A stretch of 8,973 nt of DNA from Methanobacterium sp. (GCA_003164415.1 PLTK01000095.1:1-8973); one strand, 5' to 3'; counted from the first letter of the stretch, positions 1 to 5,962 are shown. Numbers and translations are program-made. The notes: generated from the letters alone by a model not told the origin.

Positions 1-823
1 TATGAAAATCTTTATTACATGAAGCAATTATAGATGTTCTATCAGTAACATTGAGTCCACTTTTTAGTGACCTGCATCTTTCATCGGTTACAATACCCAT
101 AGATTCTTCTATTATTAATTTTGCAGCTGAAATATCAACTATTCTTAAATTACCCCTAACATCTAAAAATGCATCATAAGTACCATCTGCAACGTAACAA
201 AGTTCTATAGCTACAGACCCCAGAATTCGCATGCTGCTAACAGTTTGACAGAGCCTGTCAACCTTAGAAATATCGGCCCTATATATATAAGCCCCTATTG
301 AAGATCCCATTACATCTTTACGGGAAGATGGTTTGATAGGTTCCCCATTAAGCCTTGCTCCTTTGCCCTTTTGTGCGCTGTAAATGTCATCTGTTGCAAA
401 GTTTTTCACAAACCCCAATTCAATGTCGCCTATTGTTAACTTATGCAGATCTTCTAAACTATTCGATAAACCCTTAGGATCTGCTATTGCTACGGATATC
501 CCGTACGCCGGTATGTTTTTAAGGGCATTTCTAGTACCATCTAAAGGATCTACAACAAATACTGCTTCTGAATGGCCCTTACCTATTTTTAGTTCGCCAA
601 TTTCTTCACTTATTAGAGTAACTGGTCTTTCAGTCTGTTCTAAAATTTCTATTACCTTATCTTCAGCTACAAGATCAATGTATTTGGTGGGGGTACCATC
701 AGCACCCATTTTAATTACTTTTCCCCCTTCTTCAGTGCCAACAATGGGTTTAACGACATCTTGAACTTCTCCCAGTATGGTGTTTGAAATATTACTCCAA
801 AAATTGGTGTCTTTTTTATCCAT
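1..823 (-). CDS. suhB: Inositol monophosphatase / fructose-1,6-bisphosphatase family protein (3' end cut by window edge)
   Basis: I translated this frame by hand from the ATG at 823-821. It stays open for 274 codons to the window edge, so only the last few residues are missing; relatives are about 250-285 aa. Seen: DGTPTKYID (42-50), ISEE (71-74), the metal-binding DPLDGT (92-97), and a second metal motif with Asp230 in RIVDISAA (227-234). These are the Mg2+-dependent IMPase superfamily signatures. Archaeal members usually hydrolyse both myo-inositol-1-phosphate (for inositol phospholipids) and fructose-1,6-bisphosphate (gluconeogenesis); which one dominates cannot be read from sequence. The Trp common before the second Asp motif is Val here. 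A GGGGAG ribosome binding site (834-829) lies 5 nt before the start. The gene begins 35 bp after pdaD ends and is probably cotranscribed with it, although no metabolic link between the two is obvious. Confidence 0.9.
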   Translation of the reverse strand, partial: MDKKDTNFWSNISNTILGEVQDVVKPIVGTEEGGKVIKMGADGTPTKYIDLVAEDKVIEILEQTERPVTLISEEIGELKIGKGHSEAVFVVDPLDGTRNALKNIPAYGISVAIADPKGLSNSLEDLHKLTIGDIELGFVKNFATDDIYSAQKGKGARLNGEPIKPSSRKDVMGSSIGAYIYRADISKVDRLCQTVSSMRILGSVAIELCYVADGTYDAFLDVRGNLRIVDISAAKLIIEESMGIVTDERCRSLKSGLNVTDRTSIIASCNKDFH

Positions 824-858
824 TACTACTCCCCAATTTACATTAGATAATTTTATTT

Positions 859-1302
859 CTAACCAATGTAAACAACTGATGCCACTACAGCACCTTGTTT
901 TTTTACTATATGGCTTTCATTTGCTATCATTATTTCGTTAATATTAAGCCCCCTGATATCCATCATATACCTTACCATAGACTCAGCTTCGTTCTTTACA
1001 TCTTCAGGATCCCTGTTGATTCCTGTGTTCTCCACTACACAACCAAAATAATCAGACGTTGCAAGGGCTACTGCAGCAGATATTAAATCTCCTTCAATAT
1101 CAGATGAAGTATATGCCAACACACAATTTACCATATCACCAGGAATAAATTTTGGAACGGGAACCACCTCGGTACCCTCAGGGAGTATGCTTGAAACTTT
1201 TATAAGATTAATATCGCCAATCTTTGCATTTAATAATGCATTATCAAATGCATTAAGCTTTGTAGGGCCTTCAGCCCTTCCAGAAGTTATTGAAACTTTC
1301 AT
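859..1302 (-). CDS. pdaD: Pyruvoyl-dependent arginine decarboxylase (PvlArgDC)
   Basis: Decarboxylates L-arginine to agmatine, the first step of archaeal polyamine synthesis. The proenzyme self-cleaves at a Ser-Ser bond and the second serine becomes the pyruvoyl cofactor. The protein lines up with the Methanocaldococcus jannaschii enzyme as I remember it: LNAFDNALLNA (16-26 from the ATG), then INLIKVSSILP with the predicted cleavage pair Ser37-Ser38, the conserved Asn32, and the catalytic Glu91 in GCVVEN. (In numbering from a GTG three codons upstream these are 40/41, 35 and 94.) I chose the ATG at 1302-1300 because AGTGAT (1312-1307) pairs with the 16S tail at a 4-nt spacing; the upstream GTG lies inside that site. 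The product is 147 aa, slightly shorter at the N-terminus than the M. jannaschii protein. It is divergent from aIF5A and speB, whose products are metabolically linked. Confidence 0.95.
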   Translation of the reverse strand: MKVSITSGRAEGPTKLNAFDNALLNAKIGDINLIKVSSILPEGTEVVPVPKFIPGDMVNCVLAYTSSDIEGDLISAAVALATSDYFGCVVENTGINRDPEDVKNEAESMVRYMMDIRGLNINEIMIANESHIVKKQGAVVASVVYIG

Positions 1303-1306
1303 TTGT

Positions 1307-1312
1307 ATCACT
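1307..1312 (-). promoter_or_regulatory. Ribosome binding site that decides the pdaD start
   Basis: AGTGAT on the minus strand matches the GGTGAT part of the archaeal Shine-Dalgarno sequence, 4 nt before the ATG at 1302. The GTG at 1311-1309 that would extend the frame by three codons is part of this site, so the ATG is the more likely start. Confidence 0.6.
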
Positions 1313-1374
1313 TAAAATCTAAAATAATGGTAAAAATAACATATTCGTATCATTATTATTAATAGATGGGTTAT

Positions 1375-1383
1375 CTATAAAAG
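1375..1383 (-). promoter_or_regulatory. pdaD: Candidate TATA box for pdaD
   Basis: The minus strand reads CTTTTATAG here, close to the archaeal box A. Transcription would start about 25 bp downstream, near 1350, giving a leader of roughly 50 nt. The surrounding DNA is so AT-rich that other boxes are possible, for example around 1391-1396. A dyad, GTGAT-TC-ATCAC on the plus strand (1402-1413), lies about 20 bp upstream. Confidence 0.35.
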
Positions 1384-1897
1384 TATACTTTTTATACGAT
1401 CGTGATTCATCACATATTAAAATAATAATTCATCCATATAGCTGTTTAAATTCATAATAAAATCAATTTCCAAAATAAATTATTCCGATGTGTTAGTCTA
1501 TACAAACTCCATTACACTCATTTAAATAAAGTTTCCAAGTGATTTATTCTTAAAATAGATTTTGTTGGGCCAATGATATTATATTTTCAAAAAATCTTTT
1601 GAAGTTAATTAACTTTGCCATGGTAGTAATAATTAAATTGGTATAATATATTATAACTATAGGGCAATCTAAAAGTTCAATATTTTCAATTTAAGCTTAA
1701 TAATATTAAATATAATTACGTAAATATTTATAATCCAGTTCTCTAATTAAAATTAGATATATTAAAACATTACAAATTTTTATAAAAGTTTAGATATTTA
1801 AGATAGATAGGATAATGATACTATACATGCTATTAAATAATATAGTAATGATCATAAAAATAATTTGAATATGAATTTTAATTGATCTCTTTTAGAT

Positions 1898-1905
1898 TTT
1901 ATAAA
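1898..1905 (+). promoter_or_regulatory. Candidate TATA box for aIF5A
   Basis: TTTATAAA, preceded by AGAT. The expected transcription start is about 1925-1930, giving a leader of 35-40 nt before the ATG at 1964. An alternative box, TTTTTATAAAAG near 1777-1788, would give a leader of about 160 nt. Confidence 0.4.
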
Positions 1906-1917
1906 GATTCAGAATCT
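1905..1917. promoter_or_regulatory. 13-bp dyad just downstream of the aIF5A TATA box
   Basis: AGATTC-A-GAATCT is a perfect inverted repeat with 6-bp arms around one central base. It abuts the TATA box, between it and the expected start site, where a bound repressor would block polymerase. One arm reads CTGAATCT on the minus strand, a sequence also present upstream of the cyclodeaminase gene (3494-3501). Operator function is inference. Confidence 0.35.
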
Positions 1918-1963
1918 CTTTAACGGTTTATTGAGTATCAAGTGTATATATTGGAGGTAAAAA

Positions 1964-2356
1964 ATGTCAAAGAAGGTAGTAGAAGTAAAAACCTTAAAAG
2001 TAGGTAAATATGTAATAATAGATGGTGAAGCATCAAAAATCAGCAGTATTCAAACATCATCACCTGGAAAGCACGGAGCTGCAAAGGCAAGAGTTGAAGC
2101 CATGGGAATATTCGATGGCCAAAAAAGAGGTTTTGTTAAACCTGTAGATGCAAAGTGTGATGTTCCAATGATAGACAAACGTTTAGGACAAGTTCTGGCC
2201 TTGATGGGCGACGATGTTCAATTAATGGATCTTGACACCTATGAAACTTTCGAAATTCCAGTACCGGATGAGCTGAAAGGTAAACTTAATGAAGGATCTG
2301 AAGTAGATTTCATCATGGCAATGGGTAAAAAGAAAGTTATGAGGATAAAAAATTAA
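1964..2356 (+). CDS. eif5A: Translation factor aIF5A (hypusine-containing)
   Basis: Archaeal homologue of eIF5A and bacterial EF-P. It binds near the ribosomal E site and relieves stalling at proline-rich and other difficult peptide sequences. The length (130 aa) is typical. The N-terminal SH3-like domain carries the modification loop SSPGKHGAAKARVEA (32-46); Lys36 is the residue converted to deoxyhypusine or hypusine. Next comes GIFDGQKR (48-55), then the C-terminal OB-fold domain (about 70-130). The start is secure: GGAGGT at 1953-1958 lies 5 nt before the ATG. The gene sits directly upstream of an agmatinase gene and divergent from arginine decarboxylase, whose products can supply the modifying group. 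Deoxyhypusine synthase, which attaches it, is not in this window. Confidence 0.97.
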   Translation: MSKKVVEVKTLKVGKYVIIDGEASKISSIQTSSPGKHGAAKARVEAMGIFDGQKRGFVKPVDAKCDVPMIDKRLGQVLALMGDDVQLMDLDTYETFEIPVPDELKGKLNEGSEVDFIMAMGKKKVMRIKN

Positions 2357-2408
2357 GTGGATTGTGGTAAACCCATAATTCCATAATAATCCTTAAAATA
2401 GATAATAA

Positions 2409-2418
2409 TTTTTATATA
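2409..2418 (+). promoter_or_regulatory. speB: Strong TATA box for speB
   Basis: TTTTTATATA is one of the best box A matches in the window. Its centre lies about 32 bp before the speB ATG at 2447, so the predicted transcription start is around 2440 and the leader only a few bases. No clear ribosome binding site lies between, which fits a near-leaderless message. The T5 run may also help end aIF5A transcription. Confidence 0.5.
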
Positions 2419-2446
2419 TTAAATAAAATAATTAGTCGAGAATAAA

Positions 2447-3340
2447 ATGCTTTTTTACACAGAAAATGTATTGAAATTCGCATTTTCAATTGAAACATCA
2501 AATATTGATGTGGAATCATCTAATCATGATGATAGAAAAAGATTTGGTATAGTGGGCGTGCCATTTGACGGTACGACAAGTTACTTGCCTGGTGCGCGTT
2601 TTGGACCTAGAGCTGTTAGGGAAGCTTCGTATAACTTCGAGCGATATAATCTAATTTTAAATAAAAATATAAATACCGAAATTTACGACTTCGGAGACCT
2701 TGAAGTTGTTCACGGCAACTTTAAAAAAACTTGTTCAAATCTTGAACAAACTATATCTGAAATTCTGGACTTGGGACTTATTCCCTTAATTATAGGTGGA
2801 GATCACAGCATTAGCTGTTGTGTACTGAAAGCTATAGATAAAAATGATTTAAATTTTCAGGATATCACCATTATACATTTTGATGCACATATGGACCTCC
2901 GAGATCGATATATGGATGAAAAATATTCACATGCAACTGTAATGCACAGGATATTTGATATGAATCCCAAGCAGATTATCCAGATAGGTGTGAGATCATC
3001 TTCAGAGGAGGAAGCAATATTTGCTCGTGAAAATAATTTAAAAGTTTATACTTCCGATGATGTGGATGAAAAACTTGAAGAAATTATTAAATTTATAAAA
3101 AAAATTGAAGGACCAATTTATGTGACCTTCGATATCGATGTTTTAGATCCTGCTTTTGCACCGTCTGTTGGTACTCCATCACCATGCGGTCTGAACCCAA
3201 AACAGATAGAAAAAATGATATATAGTCTTAAAAACAAAAAAATTGTTGGCTTTGATTTGGTTGAGGTATCTTCAAACAAAATTGGTGATATCACGTCTGT
3301 AAATGCAGCCAAGACTATCTATGATGTTTTGAGTCTGTGA
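2447..3340 (+). CDS. speB: Agmatinase / ureohydrolase family protein
   Basis: Member of the arginase-agmatinase family, which uses a two-manganese centre to hydrolyse a guanidino group and release urea. The expected reaction is agmatine to putrescine plus urea, following PdaD. At 297 aa it is of normal length. The metal ligands are all present: His120 in GGDHS, Asp146/His148/Asp150 in FDAHMD, and Asp229/Asp231 in FDIDVLDP. SHATV (161-165) and GTPSPCGL (242-249) are also typical. Met149 replaces the Thr common in bacterial DAHTD. It lies 90 bp after aIF5A with its own TATA box, so it can be expressed with or apart from it. Because of this linkage the true substrate could include agmatine-modified aIF5A (inference). 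Guanidinobutyrase or formiminoglutamase activity is less likely here. Confidence 0.9.
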   Translation: MLFYTENVLKFAFSIETSNIDVESSNHDDRKRFGIVGVPFDGTTSYLPGARFGPRAVREASYNFERYNLILNKNINTEIYDFGDLEVVHGNFKKTCSNLEQTISEILDLGLIPLIIGGDHSISCCVLKAIDKNDLNFQDITIIHFDAHMDLRDRYMDEKYSHATVMHRIFDMNPKQIIQIGVRSSSEEEAIFARENNLKVYTSDDVDEKLEEIIKFIKKIEGPIYVTFDIDVLDPAFAPSVGTPSPCGLNPKQIEKMIYSLKNKKIVGFDLVEVSSNKIGDITSVNAAKTIYDVLSL

Positions 3341-3490
3341 GGGACATTATAAACCTAGCATATTCATTAAATTATTTTAATTTTAATATTATAATTTTTA
3401 AATATTTTGTAACCATATTAGTACATCATACTAAGAATACAGAAATTTTTATAGTGGAATGAAAATATCTTAATTATTACTAATTATTTT

Positions 3491-3500
3491 AAACTGAATC
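3491..3500 (+). repeat. 10-bp direct repeat, copy 1, upstream of the cyclodeaminase TATA box
   Basis: AAACTGAATC occurs here and again, identical, at 3524-3533. The copies are 33 bp apart, about three helical turns, and lie on either side of the candidate TATA box at 3512-3519. That arrangement fits a binding site for a dimeric or oligomeric regulator; function is inference. Confidence 0.45.
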
Positions 3501-3511
3501 TGTTGAAATTA

Positions 3512-3519
3512 TTTTATAG
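3512..3519 (+). promoter_or_regulatory. Candidate TATA box for the ornithine cyclodeaminase gene
   Basis: TTTTATAG preceded by an A/T-rich, BRE-like GAAATTA. The predicted transcription start is around 3541, leaving a leader of about 35 nt that contains the ribosome binding site AGGTGA. It is flanked on both sides by copies of AAACTGAATC. Confidence 0.45.
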
Positions 3520-3523
3520 AAAG

Positions 3524-3533
3524 AAACTGAATC
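3524..3533 (+). repeat. 10-bp direct repeat, copy 2, downstream of the cyclodeaminase TATA box
   Basis: Second exact copy of AAACTGAATC, between the TATA box and the predicted transcription start, where a bound protein would be expected to repress. Confidence 0.45.
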
Positions 3534-3565
3534 AAAAATCTTTCATGATTTGATTTAAAAAATTA

Positions 3566-3571
3566 AGGTGA
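3566..3571 (+). promoter_or_regulatory. Ribosome binding site that decides the cyclodeaminase start
   Basis: AGGTGA is a good match to the archaeal Shine-Dalgarno sequence, 5 nt before the ATG at 3577. The in-frame GTG at 3568 lies inside this site and is therefore unlikely to be the start. Confidence 0.7.
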
Positions 3572-3576
3572 ATAAA

Positions 3577-4797
3577 ATGTACACACGAGAAGTAAAACTT
3601 TCTGGACATATAATAGACTCTTTAATACTTCCAAATACTCTTGATCTTATAATGGATATGGGGGGAGATTTTAAGATACTTGAATTTGAAGTAGGTAAAC
3701 TCAAGGTAGATACTAGTCATGCCAGAATACAAGTTGAAGCACCTAACAAAATACTCCTTGGAGAGATATTAGACGAACTTTCAGAAATCGGAGCACTCGT
3801 TATTGAAATTAAAGATGTTAATTTATTAAGATCAGAAAATGATAAAACACTTCCAGCCGATTTTTATTCAACTACTCACCATCCAACTCAAATACGTTAT
3901 AAAGGAGAATGGGTAGTTGTTGAAAACATTGAAATGGATTGTATGATTGTTGTTGATAGTGAAAATGATAGAGCATTATGTGAACCTATTGGAAGAATCA
4001 AACAGGGAGATCTTATAGTAGTGGGTAGGGAAGGCATACAAGTTCTACCACCTGAACGTCCGAGGGGTAAACAAGGTGTTTTTGAGTTCATGTCAAGTGA
4101 AGCCTCCTCTGAAAAACCAATAAAATCCATCATAGCAAATATAGCATCTGAAATAAAGGAAGTTAAAAAAAGAGGCGGGAAAATTGCCATTGTTTCGGGT
4201 CCTGCAGTTGTTCATACAGGGTCAGGATCAATATTGGCCAATATGATTAAAGAGGGATATATAGATCTGATATTTGCTGGAAATGCACTTGCAACTCACG
4301 ATATAGAAAGTGCACTCTATGGAACTTCACTAGGTATGGATGTAATAACTGGAGAAGCCGTTACAAGGGGTCACAGGAACCATATATATGCCATTAATGA
4401 AATAAACAAAGCCGGATCCATAAAAGCCGCAGTTGAAAATGGGTTGTTGGATAATGGAATAATGTATGAATGCATCAAAAATAACGTTCCATTTGTATTG
4501 GCAGGTTCAATAAGGGATGATGGACCACTTCCAGATGTAATAACAGATGTTATCGAAGCTCAAGATGAAATGAGGAAACACGTACACGGTGTAGATATGG
4601 TTATAATGATCTCTACCATGCTCCACTCAATTGCAACTGGAAATATGCTACCATCACATGTAAAAAGTATATGCGTAGATATAAACCCTGCAACAGTTAC
4701 CAAACTTAGTGATAGGGGTAGTGCTCAAGTTGTTGGAATTGTTACAGATGTAGGAACTTTTTTACCAGTACTCTACAACGAACTAAAATCAGATTAA
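3577..4797 (+). CDS. Archaeal ornithine cyclodeaminase, LOR/SDH-domain family
   Basis: Product of 406 aa from the ATG, in the archaeal family defined by the 'LOR/SDH bifunctional enzyme conserved domain' (TIGR00300, PF04455). Members convert L-ornithine to L-proline plus ammonia with bound NAD+, a route to proline where ProA/B/C are missing. They are unrelated to the bacterial mu-crystallin-type cyclodeaminase. Seen: N-terminal LOR/SDH domain (about 1-95), a linking domain with FYSTTHHPTQIRYKGEW (96-112), and a C-terminal nucleotide-binding region from about 200 with IVSGPAVVHTGSG (205-217), FAGNALATHDIE (233-244), GHRNHIYAINEI (265-276) and GSIRDDGPLPD (310-320). It lacks the N-terminal arginine dihydrolase domain of the cyanobacterial AgrE/ArgZ relatives. 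It follows speB after 236 bp with its own promoter. Sequence alone does not prove the activity. Confidence 0.85.
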   Translation: MYTREVKLSGHIIDSLILPNTLDLIMDMGGDFKILEFEVGKLKVDTSHARIQVEAPNKILLGEILDELSEIGALVIEIKDVNLLRSENDKTLPADFYSTTHHPTQIRYKGEWVVVENIEMDCMIVVDSENDRALCEPIGRIKQGDLIVVGREGIQVLPPERPRGKQGVFEFMSSEASSEKPIKSIIANIASEIKEVKKRGGKIAIVSGPAVVHTGSGSILANMIKEGYIDLIFAGNALATHDIESALYGTSLGMDVITGEAVTRGHRNHIYAINEINKAGSIKAAVENGLLDNGIMYECIKNNVPFVLAGSIRDDGPLPDVITDVIEAQDEMRKHVHGVDMVIMISTMLHSIATGNMLPSHVKSICVDINPATVTKLSDRGSAQVVGIVTDVGTFLPVLYNELKSD

Positions 4798-4802
4798 TAC
4801 TA

Positions 4803-4826
4803 TTTTTTTAAATACTTGTTTTTTTT
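4803..4826 (+). terminator. Oligo-T terminator after the cyclodeaminase gene
   Basis: Two T-tracts, T7 at 4803-4809 and T8 at 4819-4826, begin 6 nt after the stop codon at 4795-4797. Runs of T on the coding strand, without a stem-loop, are the usual intrinsic termination signal in archaea. Confidence 0.6.
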
Positions 4827-4854
4827 ATTATCCTAACCATATCATAATATGAAA

Positions 4855-4867
4855 ATTTTTTTATTTA
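4855..4867 (+). promoter_or_regulatory. Candidate TATA element for the FAD oxidoreductase gene
   Basis: A T-rich box (T7 followed by ATTTAC) centred about 28 bp before the ATG at 4889. No Shine-Dalgarno sequence is visible, so transcription would begin at or next to the start codon, giving a leaderless message. Confidence 0.35.
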
Positions 4868-4888
4868 CAAAAATACATATTAACATAT

Positions 4889-5962
4889 ATGAAAAGTGTG
4901 AAAATTTTAGGGGCGGGTCCAGCGGGATTGGCAGCAGCAATTAATCTTTCACAAAACGGTTACAATGTAGATATTTTTGAAAGAAATCTTGATGTTGGCA
5001 ACAATATCAACGGTAATCTACAAGGACTTGAAAACTGGTCTGGGGATCAAGATGTTATTGAAGAGTTCAAGAAGATGAATATTAAAACAAATTTTCATTG
5101 TGAACCATTCAATAATCTTAGAATAACTAATAGCAAAGAAAACTGGGATTTTTCGTGTGAAAGACCCGCATTTTACGTTTTAAAGCGTGGTACAGATAAT
5201 AACAGTTTGGATCAAGGCTTGAAAAAACAGGCCCTTGATAATGGGGTTAATATACGATTTGGTGAAACAGCCCCTATTTCAGATGTTGATATCGTTGCAA
5301 CAGGTGGTGATCCCAAATTCAAGTTTGCTGTTGGCAAGGGTATTTCATTTGAAACAGAACACAAAAATGTAGCAGTGGGACTTGTAAATAATTACCATGC
5401 CTTTAAAGGATATTCATATTTACTTGTTTCAAATGGTTTTGGATGTATTGCAACTGTTCTATTTGAAGGATTTCAAGATCTGAATAAATATTTCAAACGA
5501 ACATTGGACGAGTTCCAATCTAATTTTGATCTTGATGAAAAATATCCCCATAAATTTTCAGGATATGGAAGTTTTTCTAATCAAATAATGAAAAGGGAAG
5601 ATCAAATATTGATCGGCGAGATTGCAGGATTTCAAGATTTATTATGGGGATTTGGAATTCGTAATGCAGTAAAATCTGGATTTATAGCATCTAAGAGTAT
5701 TTTAGATGGTAAAGAATGTAAAGATTATTATAAAATTGCAGAAAATTATTTTAAACCTAAACTAAATTCAAGTATTGTCAACAGATTTATCTGGGAGAAA
5801 TTTGCATCCAACAACTATTCAATTATTTTGAATAGGATATATAATTCAAATGATCCTCTTAAATACCTCAATTCGTTTCATAACTTTAACTTCCTACAAA
5901 AGCTAATCTATCCTTTTGCTCTTTTTTACATGAAGTATAGATATCCGAACCTCAAACTATAA
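4889..5962 (+). CDS. FAD-dependent oxidoreductase, geranylgeranyl-reductase-like, substrate unknown
   Basis: A 357-aa flavoprotein. The N-terminal Rossmann fold has KILGAGPAGLAAA (5-17) with the GxGxxG at 8-13, followed by Glu31 in DIFER to hold the adenosine ribose. DIVATGG (134-140) and a second FAD-contacting motif, GEIAGFQDLLWGFGIRNA (243-260), resemble the GD..(G)..G.G...A motif of geranylgeranyl reductases and related monooxygenase-like flavoproteins, with GE in place of GD. The C-terminal 80 residues are rich in aromatics and lysine (YPFALFYMKYRYP, 341-353) and may touch membrane or lipid. Digeranylgeranylglycerophospholipid reductases are usually nearer 390-400 aa, so this is a shorter paralogue; isoprenoid saturation is only a possibility. 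It lies 91 bp after the cyclodeaminase terminator and 51 bp before adenine deaminase, with which it may be cotranscribed. Confidence 0.7.
   Translation: MKSVKILGAGPAGLAAAINLSQNGYNVDIFERNLDVGNNINGNLQGLENWSGDQDVIEEFKKMNIKTNFHCEPFNNLRITNSKENWDFSCERPAFYVLKRGTDNNSLDQGLKKQALDNGVNIRFGETAPISDVDIVATGGDPKFKFAVGKGISFETEHKNVAVGLVNNYHAFKGYSYLLVSNGFGCIATVLFEGFQDLNKYFKRTLDEFQSNFDLDEKYPHKFSGYGSFSNQIMKREDQILIGEIAGFQDLLWGFGIRNAVKSGFIASKSILDGKECKDYYKIAENYFKPKLNSSIVNRFIWEKFASNNYSIILNRIYNSNDPLKYLNSFHNFNFLQKLIYPFALFYMKYRYPNLKL

Larger units (their letters stand above)
1303..1963. other. Long AT-rich divergent intergenic region between pdaD and aIF5A
   Basis: About 660 bp with no credible protein-coding frame on either strand and no recognisable tRNA or C/D-box guide RNA. 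It holds the divergent promoters of pdaD and aIF5A. Several dyads are visible: GTGAT-TC-ATCAC (1402-1413), TTGG-G-CCAA (1565-1573), the perfect 14-bp AAGTTAATTAACTT (1602-1615), an all-AT 14-bp palindrome (1642-1655), TCTAATT-AA-AATTAGA (1742-1757) and AGATTC-A-GAATCT (1905-1917). Some are expected by chance at this composition. I can assign no function beyond promoter and regulatory DNA; an unannotated small RNA is possible. Confidence 0.6.
3341..3567. other. AT-rich intergenic region between speB and the cyclodeaminase gene
   Basis: No coding frame. Besides the promoter and repeats listed separately, it contains an upstream TATA-like sequence, TTTTTATAG, near 3446-3454 that would give a leader of about 100 nt. 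T-rich runs around 3374-3400 may end speB transcription. A weak inverted repeat, AAATC-N6-GATTT, lies near 3536-3552. Confidence 0.5.

Noticed and set aside
384..764. Plus-strand open frame of 126 codons
   Set aside because: Lies antisense within the IMPase-family gene, whose motifs are clear on the minus strand. It has no ribosome binding site and a composition typical of a shadow frame.
1815..1868. Seventeen-codon hydrophobic frame in the long intergenic gap
   Set aside because: Too short and too AT-driven (Ile, Leu, Met, Asn) to distinguish from chance; only a weak GATAGGAT precedes it.
1303..1963. Replication origin in the AT-rich gap
   Set aside because: No cdc6/orc1 gene nearby, no G-rich origin recognition boxes, and the inverted repeats share no common sequence.
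2731..2749. Inverted repeat TTGTTCAA-ATC-TTGAACAA inside speB
   Set aside because: Perfect 8-bp arms, but in the middle of a conserved coding region with normal codons on both sides and no T-tract. Probably coincidence.
3897..4190. Minus-strand open frames inside the cyclodeaminase and speB genes (also 3118-3312)
   Set aside because: Overlap well-supported genes and have no recognisable domain or ribosome binding site.
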